A DNA stretch of 64,000 bases from Streptomyces microflavus (lineage in GTDB: Bacteria; Actinomycetota; Actinomycetes; Streptomycetales; Streptomycetaceae). The notes under the pieces were generated by a model, which ran no database searches, was not told the DNA's origin, and saw nothing but the letters and a program-made list of their open reading frames with translations. Shown piece by piece: positions 53,898-63,411 of this stretch. The stretch covers positions 90,246 to 154,245 of the forward strand of contig NZ_BMUG01000016.1 in NCBI RefSeq assembly GCF_014650075.1. Direction: 5' to 3'. The translations under genes and the position numbers were made by a program. Within the stretch, counting starts at the first letter, position 1. Each line of letters starts with the position of its first letter.

Positions 53898-56663
53898 TCA
53901 TCGCCACCACTGCCCCACACTCCCCACCGGCCGCCTCCATATGACTTCGCTGCTGGTCTCATTAGGCGCCTGTCCGACCACCTGCCCGCCGTGCACAAGG
54001 CGAGCTGCGGGCTGTTGATCACCCAAGCCACTTACCTTGCTTACTGCCCAAGGACGCGTCGGTGTGCCATCCGGGTCCAAGCCGTACGGCCACAACCGCC
54101 TTAATGCCCTACCCATAGCCGTAGCAGAGACGCCAGCGCTCCAGCCCCGATCGGCAGCGCGCTGGGCAAGGGCTTCTACGCTCTCCCTGTCCCCAGCCTC
54201 CTGCCGCATCCGTAGCAGCCTGGCCATGATGTCGGTGCGGCCTTGCTCAGCGGCAGCCTGCGCGATGGATTCTGCGCCCTCCCGGTCCCCAGCTCGCTCC
54301 CGCATCTGAGTCAGGATGATCCAGGTCTCGCGGTCTCTGTAGTCACCTGCGTACTGGGCGAGGGATTCTGCACTCTCCCTGTCCCCAGCTTCCTCCCGTA
54401 ACCGCGCCAGGCTGACCCAAGCGTAGTTGTCGTCATGGCTGGCAGCGCGGTGGTACATGATCTCCGCGCCCTCCCTGTCCCCAGCTCGCTCCCGCAACCG
54501 TGCCAGGCCGACCAGAGCGTAGGTGTCGCCGTAGTCGGCGGCGCGCTGGTAGAGAGTTTCTGCACTCTCCAAGTCTCCAGTTTCCTCACGCAACCGGGCC
54601 AGCCTGGCCAAGGCGTAGCTGTCGCCGTGGCTGGCAGCGCGGTGGTACAGGGTTTCGGCGCCCTCCCGGTCCCCAACCTCCTCCCGCAACCGCGCCAGAC
54701 TCACCAACGCGTAGGGGTGGTCGGTGTCCTGGTAGAGGATTGCAGCGCCCGCCTCGCCTCCAGCCTCCTCCCCCAACCGCGCTACGGCGATCATGGCAAG
54801 GGTTCGACCGGGGTGATCGGGGCACCGGTCGAGAGTTTCGGCGCCCTCCCGGTCTCCAACCTCCTCCCGCATCCGCGCCAGACTCACCAACGCGTAGCTG
54901 TCGCCGTGGGTGATGGCGCGCTGGTACAGGTTTTCGGCGCCCTCGCGGTCCCCAGCCTCCTCCCGCAACCGCGCCAGACTCACCAACGCGTCGGTGTCGT
55001 CGTAGTCGGCGGCGCGCTGGTACAGGTTTTCGGCGCCCTCGCGGTCCCCAGCCTCCTCCCGCAACCGCGCCAGACTGATCCAGGCGTAGCTGTCGCCGGG
55101 GTGGTCGTCGTCGTGTTGGAGGGTTTTGGGGCCCTCCCGGTCCCCAGCCTCCTCCCGCAACCGCGCCATGGCAATCAGGGCGTAGCTGTCGCCGTGGCTG
55201 GCGGCGCGCTGGTAGAGGTGATGGGCCCATTGCAGGCGGTGGCGTGCCTCGGCGGCTTGGGCGAGCTCTTTGAGTTCATCCAGCTGGGTGACGTGGATGT
55301 GTGCGGCGTCCCAGAAGGAGACAGGCGGACACCGATGGCGGCGGATGCTACGACCGTGTTGTTCCAAGTAGTCGGCAAGCCGGAAGACCGGACCCTGGAG
55401 CCGTAATGTGGCAACACCAGCAGGAGCAGAAGATACGGGTGGGCACCGTTGCGGGCGCGGGGAAACTCTGCGGAGAGGAGCTTGTTTGCCGTGTACATGT
55501 TCGGCGAGCTCGGCGTACGCCTTCTCCGCCCAGTTTTCGGTGCGCTGATCCCAATCGCTGTTGTGGAAGTAGTCAACGGCGGCGTCAGTGAGGAAGGCCT
55601 GCGGGAGGTGCAAGCCGACGCCGAGCCGGCGGGCGTCCATCGCCGCTTCCAGCAGAGCCCTGGCCGCAGGGCTACCGTTCTCGTACCGCTCCAGGAGCGC
55701 GGGACCGCCCGCGAGGTCCTGGCACAAGCGCCCATCGGCACGGGCGCGAGTCAGAGCGTCGGCCAGCAGCACATCGTCCTGGGCCAGCAAAGCCGCCGCA
55801 GTCAGATCTGAAGCATCGAAGGATTCAGGGACGCTCGTCGTCCGTCCGGCGAGGAGCTCCCGCACCCTGCTGTGCGGATCAGCACCATCAGCGCCCGGCA
55901 GGGCCGTGTACTGCGTGAAGTATTGGTGCCACAGCGTGCCCAACACCAGCACTGGCGCCCGTTTCGGCTCTACGAGCAGCGCGTGAACCGCAGCTGCGAT
56001 CTGCTCGCCGAACGCCCGGTCACCGAAGTAGTGCTGGGCCTCGTTCAGCCACACCACCGTGCGCGGCCCGACCTCGTGCAACTCCTCCAAGGCGGCCTCG
56101 GCCCTGGTTGGGTCGAAGGGGTGCCACAACCGCCACCCCTTTGCCGCGAGCGGCTGCACCGCCTCCCAGCAGGCCCGGGTCTTGCCCGTCGAGGACTCAC
56201 CCACCAGGACCGCCATCCGGCTGTAGCCCTGCCCGGCCTCCCGCACCGCCTCCGCCAGCACCCGATCGTGCTCACGATGCACATACCCCGGCAGCACCCG
56301 CTGCTCCACCGAGCCCGATCCACCCGGCGCAGGGCCAGCCGGGTGCACCTCCAACGCATGCGGTTGCCACTGATGGATCGGCCGTCCAGGGCCTTCACCG
56401 CTCACACCCCCGACGGCGTCCCTCCGCAGCTCCTGCAGCTCCGCCACCGGCAGCTTCAGAACACGCGCCAGCTCCCCCACCGTGAACTCCGAGGGCACAC
56501 TTCCACCCTCCTTCAACGCCATATGCACGGTCGTCCGACTCAACCGAGCTTGTGTTCCAAGCTGCGTCCTGTTGAGCCCCGCTCTGGCCAACCCGTCCGT
56601 AAGCCTTCGGCGCAGTTCGGCCAAAGCCGACTCCGGCGTCCGACCGGACCGCTCCTCGCCCAC
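53898..56663 (-). CDS. HTH-STAND NTPase-TPR protein, copy 2
   Basis: 921 residues from GTG 56663. The first 460 residues are closely similar to copy 1: HTH (QLGTQARLSRTTVHMALKEG), Walker A GESSTGKTR, Walker B-like TVVWLNEAQHYFG and the shared FRLADYLEQHG linker. The TPR-like repeats (LARLREEAGDREGAENLYQRAADYDDTDALVS type) have diverged from copy 1 and among themselves, as expected of a sensor under diversifying selection. The shared ending RLWPYGLDPDGTPT is followed by a different tail. The last codons approach the IS630 fragment, so the original C-terminus may have been altered. Confidence 0.78.
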   Translation of the reverse strand: MGEERSGRTPESALAELRRRLTDGLARAGLNRTQLGTQARLSRTTVHMALKEGGSVPSEFTVGELARVLKLPVAELQELRRDAVGGVSGEGPGRPIHQWQPHALEVHPAGPAPGGSGSVEQRVLPGYVHREHDRVLAEAVREAGQGYSRMAVLVGESSTGKTRACWEAVQPLAAKGWRLWHPFDPTRAEAALEELHEVGPRTVVWLNEAQHYFGDRAFGEQIAAAVHALLVEPKRAPVLVLGTLWHQYFTQYTALPGADGADPHSRVRELLAGRTTSVPESFDASDLTAAALLAQDDVLLADALTRARADGRLCQDLAGGPALLERYENGSPAARALLEAAMDARRLGVGLHLPQAFLTDAAVDYFHNSDWDQRTENWAEKAYAELAEHVHGKQAPLRRVSPRPQRCPPVSSAPAGVATLRLQGPVFRLADYLEQHGRSIRRHRCPPVSFWDAAHIHVTQLDELKELAQAAEARHRLQWAHHLYQRAASHGDSYALIAMARLREEAGDREGPKTLQHDDDHPGDSYAWISLARLREEAGDREGAENLYQRAADYDDTDALVSLARLREEAGDREGAENLYQRAITHGDSYALVSLARMREEVGDREGAETLDRCPDHPGRTLAMIAVARLGEEAGGEAGAAILYQDTDHPYALVSLARLREEVGDREGAETLYHRAASHGDSYALARLARLREETGDLESAETLYQRAADYGDTYALVGLARLRERAGDREGAEIMYHRAASHDDNYAWVSLARLREEAGDRESAESLAQYAGDYRDRETWIILTQMRERAGDREGAESIAQAAAEQGRTDIMARLLRMRQEAGDRESVEALAQRAADRGWSAGVSATAMGRALRRLWPYGLDPDGTPTRPWAVSKVSGLGDQQPAARLVHGGQVVGQAPNETSSEVIWRRPVGSVGQWWR

Positions 56664-56685
56664 CTACGCCCCCGATCCGCTGCCA

Positions 56686-56707
56686 TGTTCAGTGTTCATC
56701 TTCGTCC
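56686..56707. promoter_or_regulatory. tandem TGTTCA element, second copy
   Basis: TGTTCAGTGTTCATCTTCGTCC, conserved with 51314-51335 and at the same distance from the STAND start. Confidence 0.5.
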
Positions 56708-56779
56708 CTTTGAACCCTGACGAACGGCAACTTCGACACCTTGGCCCACGCCAACACCCCACCCCCAAGGAGGACTTGC

Positions 56780-56884
56780 CCTGACCACCATCCTTGTCCT
56801 CCTCACCACCGGAGTCATTATCGTCATCGCGCTGCTCACCGCCACCGCCGCAGGCAAGATCGCCCGCCTCGACGGCGCCACCTA
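56780..56884 (+). pseudogene. truncated copy of the small two-helix membrane protein
   Basis: ATILVLLTTGVIIVIALLTA-type sequence followed by AGKIARLDGATY matches the 51410 protein. The initiator position is CTG instead of GTG after AAGGAGGACTTGCC, and homology stops after GATY, so the second helix is missing. Confidence 0.7.
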
Positions 56885-56885
56885 C

Positions 56886-57040
56886 CGCGGTCGACTCCGG
56901 CGACGAGGTCGGGGACGGGGATGCCGTAGTGGGCGGAGAACCGGTCGAGGTCGTCCAGTGTCCAGGTGGGGACGCCGGACAGCTTGCGGCTGATCCAGGT
57001 CTGCAGCGCGGCCGGGGCGTCGCCGACTGGCCGGGCGCCA
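56886..57040 (-). pseudogene. fragment of an HTH regulator
   Basis: The minus strand encodes PAALQTWISRKLSGVPTWTL and DDLDRFSAHYGIPVPDLVAG, the second half of an Xre-type HTH domain. It is cut on one side by the CRISPR relic and on the other by the truncated membrane-protein gene. Confidence 0.55.
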
Positions 57041-57042
57041 GT

Positions 57043-57187
57043 GGGACCCATCCCCGCGGGCGAGGGGAGCAGCCGCCTATAACCCCCCAAGAGCCGCGCG
57101 CCCCGGGAACATCCCCGCTCGGTCGGCCCCGGTCCCCCAGAGTTGATGATGCTCAGAGCGGCTTACCTCCGCTCGCGCGGGGAGAAC
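57043..57187 (-). CRISPR. orphan CRISPR relic with both repeat families
   Basis: 57043-57072 is a main-family repeat with one extra base. A 32-base spacer (57073-57104) follows, then a decayed repeat (57105-57133, only the first half recognisable), a 25-base gap, and a 29-base second-family repeat at 57159-57187 (minus strand GTTCTCCCCGCG...GGAGGTAAGCCG). No leader or cas gene is nearby. Confidence 0.75.
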
Positions 57188-57929
57188 GGATTGCCAGGTA
57201 GTGGTAGTCCTTCCAGCCGAAGCCCTTCGGTTCGTTCTTGCGGCCCCGGTACTCACGGATCGCGTAGAACAAACGGGACCGCTCACCCGGCTTGTAGCAG
57301 GTCATCCCCGCCATGGACACTCGGCCCGATCCCCGCCCGCGCACGCGGACGACCGGAGTGCTCCCCCTGCGGCCCCAGGTCCTGGCACGCGGCGGCGTCA
57401 TCGACTGGCGAGCCTCGCCCTCGAAGACCACCCAGCCGCTGTTCGCCGCTGCGGTGCTCTTACCCGCGGCCGCACCTCTCGTTTCCACAACTCCACCGCG
57501 TCGTCGTCACGCTCGATCGCGCGCCGGGTCGGCTGCTGCCAGGACCAGCCATGGCGCCGCAGAAGTCGCCACGTTCCCTCCACGGTGTACGAGACGCGGA
57601 ACAGCTGGCCGATCGCCATCTTCACACGGGCCAGCGTCCATCGCTGGTCGGCCCACCCGTGTGCCAGCGGACCGCGCTCCAACGCCCTCTCCAACCTGGC
57701 TATCTGCGCGTCAGATAGCCAGGGTCGACCGGGTGACCCCTTGGAGGCCATTCCGGCGTGGCCGCCCTCGCGCCACTGGCGTCGCCAACGCTCCACCGAC
57801 CGTTCCGAGGCCCGCAGCGTGGCAGCGATCTCCCGGCTCTTCCTCGAAGCACGTCACGGCCTGGCGCCGGACCCGCTCCCGCGCGTCTCTCTCGACGTCG
57901 GTCAAGTCGCCGCCCTGCGTATATCTCAC
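57188..57929 (-). pseudogene. IS630-family transposase remnant, 3'-truncated at the CRISPR relic
   Basis: Successive frames give MRYTQGGDLTDVERDARERV, then (after a shift near 57840) RSVERWRRQWREGG...HGWADQRWTLARVKMAIGQLF, then (after a shift near 57450) GWVVFEGEARQSMTPPRARTWGRRG...GFGWKDYHYLAIR. The catalytic second half (WDNLNVH..., PDLNPVE) is missing. Homology ends exactly where the second-family repeat begins. Confidence 0.8.
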
Positions 57930-58353
57930 CGAAGAGGACTACCGAGGCCACCTTCACGCTGTCTGGCGAACAGCCCGACATCACCCGATCAGTTCAGTAA
58001 AACCCTGGCATCGGTGTTTCCGTTTCTCCATATTCCTCCGACCTCATCGGATAGGGTTCCGACAAGTCCATATGGGGACGTAATCTATAGACGAGATGGG
58101 GGGGAATGTCAAGGGCCGGACTGGAAAAACTAGCCAAAAGCAGGTCCGAGATCTAGCACGACCTCGCTGACGCGACCAGCGTCGTGCGCACATTTTGGCT
58201 TCACGCCACTACGCCCGATGAGAGCAAAGCGATGACCATGTGCGTCTGCTCAGCAGTCGAGGCGCGCTACAGCGAATGTATCGGCAGATGTTCCCCAAAC
58301 GGCAGGCGTATCCCTCATATTTCAGCACCTGAGTATAGAGAGGTCGCGGCGAC
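57930..58353. other. no supported gene
   Basis: IS flank and a lower-GC segment upstream of the membrane-protein gene; short frames only. The drop in GC from about 58000 onward marks a change in sequence origin. Confidence 0.4.
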
Positions 58354-58941
58354 ATGACTACGACGACACGTGCGGAAAAGATTGAATACCTTAGAGATAT
58401 CTCTACCCGCATTCAGCAGATGACCACGGGAGCGGAGAGGTTTGTCTACTTCGCCGGACTAATAGCCGCCGCCACTGTCAAAATTGGAGTGATCGATAAT
58501 AATGCTCTCGTCATTATCGTCGCCCCATACGCACTGGCTTTTGTAATTACCTATCAGATCCAAATGTACACAGACGTCGAGTATCTTCAGGGAGTGCGCG
58601 AAAAGGTTGAGATTTCAGTTAACCCCACCCATCAGGAGGTCATCCTGATGGAAAGATTAGTGATTACAAGAAAATACCGGAATCGACTTAGCGTTAACCT
58701 AACTCAGACCTTCTATGGTCTGGGAATGGTGGCTTTCATCGTTTACAGCGGCGTGCGCAGCCACGCGCACTCATGGGCTGGAGTGAACCTACTCTTCTTC
58801 AACATACTGGGACTACTTGCCTGCCTCACCCTCCTGGGGGCGGCTATCTACGAACTGCGACGCGCCGGAGTAACGGTGAATGCCCGGATCACCAGCACGA
58901 TGTCTAGTTCCCGACCAGAATGCGATGGTTCATCGATTTGA
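58354..58941 (+). CDS. membrane protein of lower GC content
   Basis: 195 residues from ATG 58354. An N-terminal amphipathic helix is followed by hydrophobic segments FVYFAGLIAAATVKIGVI, ALVIIVAPYALAFVITYQI, FYGLGMVAFIVYSGV and VNLLFFNILGLLACLTLLGAAIYEL. Use of A/T-ending codons (ATA, AAT, TTA) is unlike the neighbours and suggests recent acquisition. The next gene overlaps by 22 bases, so the two are probably one transcript. Confidence 0.6.
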   Translation: MTTTTRAEKIEYLRDISTRIQQMTTGAERFVYFAGLIAAATVKIGVIDNNALVIIVAPYALAFVITYQIQMYTDVEYLQGVREKVEISVNPTHQEVILMERLVITRKYRNRLSVNLTQTFYGLGMVAFIVYSGVRSHAHSWAGVNLLFFNILGLLACLTLLGAAIYELRRAGVTVNARITSTMSSSRPECDGSSI

Positions 58942-59948
58942 AGGTAAATCAATTCTCGGAGAGCCGTTACTCCTCGCACGCTCACGGGGTGCACTCGGTC
59001 TTCTCAGATACGGTCACGGCTCTGCAGGACATTTCTGGCATGCACCTCGGGGTCAACCGGTGGTGGCGGGACGGAATCCTGCATGTCCACACAGTGGGAC
59101 CTTTGTCCCTGGCGAAGATGCTGCATCACAAGGGCCTCACAGTTGCGTCCGCGCATCTTACATCCGATTCGCTTAGGGGCAGCATAGCTGGCGCAAGGCA
59201 CTATTCCAGCTTCTCGGCCAGGTATCTGCAAGCGTTTTACAACAGTGCCGATGTCGTTCTTGCCGTGAGCTCCGACGTCAAGTCATTGCTTATCAAAGAT
59301 GCAGTGACCAAACCGGTCGTCGTGCTTCCAAATCGGGTCCCTCGAAACCTGTTCTTTTCCGACCTCCGGAGCAAGGATGAAGCGCGCTCGCAACTGGGTT
59401 TGGACCCTGACGCAAAAATCGTCCTATGTGTTGCCCAACTCCAACCGCGAAAGCGCCCTGACGTTTTTATCGAGTGCGCCAGGAACTATCCCGAAGCTAC
59501 TTTCGTTTGGGTTGGGGACTCGCTTTTTGGGCCACTCTCAGCAGAACGCAGGTCTCTACGTCAGAAGATGTCCGACGCCCCGAGAAATGTTCGCTTCACT
59601 GGCGTAGTGGACCGCCAAAATGTCGCCCAGTGGTGCCGGTCGGCAGACCTCTTTTTTTTCCCCTCCGAGCAGGAGACGTTCGGTCTCGCCGCCCTCGAAG
59701 CAGCCTCGACTGGCTTGCCTCTAGTCCTCCGCGACTTGTCCGTTTATGACGACCTGTTTGGACGCCGTGGCACGGATTGGATCTCCGCTGCCACTGTCAG
59801 TGAGTTCACCCGGGCAGTACGGCAAGTCCTATCCGACATGCCGCTCAGGCAGTCCCTGTCCCGTAACGCCGTTGAAACATCCGAGAAGTTCGGACTCCAG
59901 ACACTGGCGGAATCCTTGATCAATATTTACGAGGAATTTCAGACCTGA
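58920..59948 (+). CDS. GT4-type glycosyltransferase
   Basis: 342 residues from ATG 58920. The C-terminal GT-B half has VLCVAQLQPRKRPDVFIECA, FVWVGDSLFGPL, RFTGVVDRQNVAQWCRSAD and LFFFPSEQETFGLAALEAASTGLPLVL, where the E-x7-E motif binds the sugar nucleotide. The N-terminal half has HVHTVGPLSLAKMLHHKGL and ADVVLAVSSDVKSLLI. It probably transfers a sugar to a lipid or surface acceptor; the overlapping membrane protein may anchor it. Lower GC than the surroundings. Confidence 0.75.
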   Translation: MRWFIDLKVNQFSESRYSSHAHGVHSVFSDTVTALQDISGMHLGVNRWWRDGILHVHTVGPLSLAKMLHHKGLTVASAHLTSDSLRGSIAGARHYSSFSARYLQAFYNSADVVLAVSSDVKSLLIKDAVTKPVVVLPNRVPRNLFFSDLRSKDEARSQLGLDPDAKIVLCVAQLQPRKRPDVFIECARNYPEATFVWVGDSLFGPLSAERRSLRQKMSDAPRNVRFTGVVDRQNVAQWCRSADLFFFPSEQETFGLAALEAASTGLPLVLRDLSVYDDLFGRRGTDWISAATVSEFTRAVRQVLSDMPLRQSLSRNAVETSEKFGLQTLAESLINIYEEFQT

Positions 59949-60042
59949 TCCCCCCATCGGTCCAGTTACGTAAGAGAAGCCTGGAACTTCAGTACGAGGA
60001 GCTCAAGTGAACCGTTCCGGGTTCGGTAGCAATGCCGCTTAT

Positions 60043-61211
60043 TACTGAGGTTGAACTCGTGGAGTCGTAGGGGCTGACGGCTCCTCGCCGGTGCGGTATC
60101 ACCGGGGCATGCGGTATTCACAAGGGGGCGGGCTGACCGCCGAACGGCAGCGGTTCCCCGAGGAGTTACGGCTGAAGGCCGCCGAGAGGTTCGCCCAGGG
60201 CGAGGCGAGCTCGGTGATCGCCAGGGACCTGCGGGTCAGCGTCCGCTCGGTGCAGCGGTGGCGGCGGACGTGGGATGAGGGGGGTCCGCGGGCTCTGCGG
60301 TCACAGGGTCCGGCATCGTTGCCGAGGCTGAGCGAGAAGCAGTTCGCGCAGTTGGAGGTGGTGGAGCTGGCCAAGGGGCCGGCCGCTCACGGCTGAGAGG
60401 ACCAGCGCTGGACCCTGAGCCGGGTGAAGACGGTGATCGGTCGGCGCTTCCACCTGACCTACACGATCCAGGGCGTGCGCAAGCTCCTGGTGCGCAACGG
60501 CTGGTCCTGCCAGGTCCCGGCCCGCCGCGCCATCGAGCAGGACGACGAGGCGGTGGCCGGTTGGGTCAAGGAGGTGTGGCCCTGCGCGGAAGACTCGCGG
60601 CGGTGAGTGGAGCCTGGCTCGTCTTCGAGGACGAAGCCGGATTCTCCATGACGCCGCCGCAAGCGAAGACCTGGTCACAGCGCGGCCGGACCCCGGTGGT
60701 GCGGGTCCGCGGCCGTTCCCGCAGGCGGATATCGATCGCCGCGCTGACCTGCTACAAACCCGGCCACCGGTCCTGGCTGATCTACCGGCCGCGCCGGGAC
60801 GACGGCCGACCGACGGACGTAAGAGCTTCTCCTGGCGCGACTACCGGGACCTGCTGATCGCAGCTCACCAGCAGCTCGGCGGCCCGATCGTCCTGGTCTG
60901 GGACAACCTCAACGTCCACAAGGCCGCCGGCCTGCGGGATTTCGCCGACTCCCGGGACTGGCTGACGATCTACTACCTGCCGCCCTACGCACCCGACCTC
61001 AACCCCGTCGAGGGGATCTGGTCCCTCCTACGACGCGGCTGGCTCTCCAACGTCGCCTTCTCCACCCCCGAACACCTCGTCCAGCGCATCCGACACGGCC
61101 TACGCCACATCCAATACCGCAGCCACCTCATAGACGGCTGCCTCGCTGAGACCGGCTTGACCATCAGAACCACCTGAGCGACCCAGCGACATCACGAGTT
61201 CAACCTCAGTA
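60043..61211 (+). mobile_element. IS630-family insertion sequence, full length
   Basis: Bounded by the perfect 19-base inverted repeat TACTGAGGTTGAACTCGTG (60043-60061) and CACGAGTTCAACCTCAGTA (61193-61211). The outermost TA on each side fits the TA target duplication of this family. Its transposase is inactivated. Confidence 0.85.
60109..61177 (+). pseudogene. IS630 transposase with nonsense and frameshift mutations
   Basis: ATG 60109 starts the HTH part (SSVIARDLRVSVRSVQRWRR). A TGA at 60394 replaces the Trp of HGWEDQRW. Frameshifts near 60600 and 60820 split the DDE domain (GAWLVFEDEAGFSMTPPQAK; IVLVWDNLNVHKA; YYLPPYAPDLNPVEGIWSLL). The Asp-Asp-Glu residues all survive, so the decay is recent. 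Confidence 0.88.
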
Positions 61212-61743
61212 GCAGCGGGGTCGCCACGGGCGGCACAGCCTCTACAGCCGCGGGTAGGTGCGGCCGCCGTGCCGGGGGAGGGCTGCGGGGTCATCGCCAT
61301 GCTCGGTGGGTGCGCTGGCTTCCAGGGTGAGGTGCAACGACGCTCCGGCGCTCCCGAACACCCGGGACAGACCGGCCCGGGGCCACTGACGTAGGTGGCC
61401 CGAGCCTCCAGGCGGCCCCGGAGGGAACACAGAACCCCCCGGCGCCAGCGAGGCCGAGACAGAGGGTTCGCCGAGCCGGTGGTGTTCAGGTGGTCCTACG
61501 TTGTTCGTGGGTTGGGCGGTGTGACCGCCATCGGGATGGTCGTCGTCCCGATCGTGGTCCGGTGACGCCCCGCCCCGGTGGGCAAGCCCTGGGTGTCACG
61601 CCGCCTTGCCCCTAGATGTCACCCGGACGGGAAACCTACCCACCCGCACAGCCTGGCACCACAGGGCCTCTGGTCCCCGGCGCGTGCGCGAAGCCTGGGG
61701 TCGGGTGCCGTAAGGGCTGTGCGGACGGGCGGTGTGCCGAAAG
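61212..61743. other. no supported gene
   Basis: A 62-codon minus-strand frame at 61242-61430 (ASLHLTLEASAPTEHGDDPA) looks somewhat protein-like but has no ribosome site and may be debris. Confidence 0.35.
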
Positions 61744-62325
61744 TCAGGAGACCTTCCACTGTCCGGTCTGGTTCGCGAATCCGGAGTCGAGGGCGAGCTG
61801 CACGGTGACGATCTTCGAGGCCTTGGGTACCTCGAAGACGATCCAGCCGAGGACCTTCTCGCCCGGGGGGACGTTCGCGTCCGAGGTCATCGCGGGTCCG
61901 TTGGCGATCTCCGCGAAGGTGGAGGAGAACCTCTGGCCGTCGGCGTCGGCGACCTGGGCTCCGTTCGCGGGGCTGTCCGTGTAGGGGGCGGTTCCTGTGT
62001 TGGTGAGCTGGAACTGGGCGGCGACGAAGCGCTTTCCGGCGGAGGGCTCGGTGTACTCGTCGCCGGGCTGGGCGTTGGCGTCCCACTTCTTGAGGACGGC
62101 GTCGACCTTCAGGTCGTCTTCCGTGCCCTTGAGGGTGATGGTGTCGCCGGCCTTCGCGACGCTGGCCTTGGTCGGCTCGGCTTCGGGCTCGGCGTCGGCC
62201 TGCTTGGTGGGTGCTTCGGCGGCGCCGGTCTTGCTGGGTGTGCTGGTGATCTCGTCGCCGGTGCAGGCGGTGGTGGTGAGGAGTAAGCCGGCCGTGATGA
62301 TCGCGGCGACGGTGGTGCGGCGCAT
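61744..62325 (-). CDS. lipoprotein with DUF4352-type Ig-like domain
   Basis: 193 residues from ATG 62325. The signal peptide MRRTTVAAIITAGLLLTTTAC has a good lipobox (TTAC), so the protein should be anchored outside the membrane at Cys21. After a Glu/Ala/Lys/Pro-rich linker comes a beta-sandwich: AGDTITLKGTEDDLKVDAVL, RFVAAQFQLTNTGTAPYTDS, NVPPGEKVLGWIVFEVPKASK and IVTVQLALDSGF, the DUF4352 pattern common in actinobacterial lipoproteins. The role is unknown. It is flanked by non-coding sequence on both sides. Confidence 0.8.
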   Translation of the reverse strand: MRRTTVAAIITAGLLLTTTACTGDEITSTPSKTGAAEAPTKQADAEPEAEPTKASVAKAGDTITLKGTEDDLKVDAVLKKWDANAQPGDEYTEPSAGKRFVAAQFQLTNTGTAPYTDSPANGAQVADADGQRFSSTFAEIANGPAMTSDANVPPGEKVLGWIVFEVPKASKIVTVQLALDSGFANQTGQWKVS

Positions 62326-62768
62326 GGTGCCCCCTGGGTGCGGTGCGTGAAGGGTCATCATGACGCGGGGGTGGACGTGATGTGTGGGGTTCGCGGGGAT
62401 TGCGTTAATGCTGTTGCTGACTCGTATCGCAGTCGCGACGCGGTGGCCCGGTGGTCTGCTCCGGTTACAGCGCTTCCTAGGGCACGTCGTGCCGCCACCC
62501 CACCGGCCAGTGGGGGAGGGGGCGTACACGCTGCGGCCTCCTGGGTAGGCGCAGCCCTCGCTGATGAGCGCGGTCCACGCGACGTCGTCGGTCGGGTCGA
62601 TGGGGCGGTGGAGCCGTCGAGCGGGCCGCCGTGCAGCGTCACCGTGACGGTCGGTGCTGGTGTCTGCTCGCGCGGGTCGGCGACTACCACGATGACTCCG
62701 GCGATCTGGTCGTCGGTCAGCTCCACACCCCTGTCCTTCCGGACGTGAGCGCGACCGCCGACGCGCGG
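62326..62768. other. no confident gene
   Basis: A minus-strand frame around 62600-62740 includes VTVTLHGGPLDG, a motif seen in small Streptomyces proteins, but start, stop and length do not give a convincing gene. Confidence 0.3.
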
Positions 62769-63026
62769 GTGGTTGGCTCCGTCGGGCTCCGCCGCCGCCC
62801 CCGGCGCCTCGCACTCCTCCTGCCCGATACGAGCCAACCGCGGCTGTCCGCGACCCTTCCCCCGGCCCTGGCCGCTTGGCTCGGCGCAGCACTCGCGGAC
62901 GCGCCCGCCACGGGGGAGCGGCGGGCGGGCGACGAGACGTACACGGCGCTCGACACCGAGCTGATGGTCGAAGTGCTCGCCGGGTCCGGCCGCCACGGCA
63001 CGCTGACCGTCGTCCGGATGCGCTGA
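62769..63026 (+). CDS. possible small protein
   Basis: From GTG 62769 the frame ends LSATLPPALAAWLGAALADA...YTALDTELMVEVLAGSGRHGTLTVVRMR, which reads as a folded protein. The start is uncertain and no ribosome site is clear. Confidence 0.3.
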   Translation: MVGSVGLRRRPRRLALLLPDTSQPRLSATLPPALAAWLGAALADAPATGERRAGDETYTALDTELMVEVLAGSGRHGTLTVVRMR

Positions 63027-63059
63027 TTCGGCGCAGCGGGGTACGAGGGCGCAGCGAGG

Positions 63060-63095
63060 CGCAGGGGAGCAGCGGGGCGCAGGGGAGCAGCGGGG
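63060..63095. repeat. tandem 18-base repeat
   Basis: CGCAGGGGAGCAGCGGGG occurs twice without a gap, with a partial third match just before. It lies in an otherwise featureless 63027-63411 gap rich in short GC repeats. Confidence 0.6.
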
Positions 63096-63411
63096 CTCAG
63101 CCGGGCCGGGGGCCCGGAGTTCTCCGGAGTGGCCGGGGGCGGGGCGTTGACGTGGCGCCGCGTGCGGGGGTGATCCGCTGCGCTCCTCACCCCCGCAGGG
63201 CGTGCCGGTCCGCTGCGCTTCCCCTGGCCGCGCGCTGCGCGCTCTCACGCCTGAGGCTGCCCGGCCCGCCGTCCGCTGGGCTCCCCGGCCGTGCGCTGCG
63301 CGCTCTCGGCCCACGACCCTCCCCGCGAGCGGCACGGCCGCGAGCCCGGCAGCCGTAAGCCTGGCCTCTCCGTCCTGTGCGCAGGCGAGAGGACGGCGAA
63401 AGGTGGGAAGC

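Noticed and set aside
57201..58133. Plus-strand frames of 250-310 codons
   Set aside because: They lie antisense to the recognisable IS630 transposase remnant.
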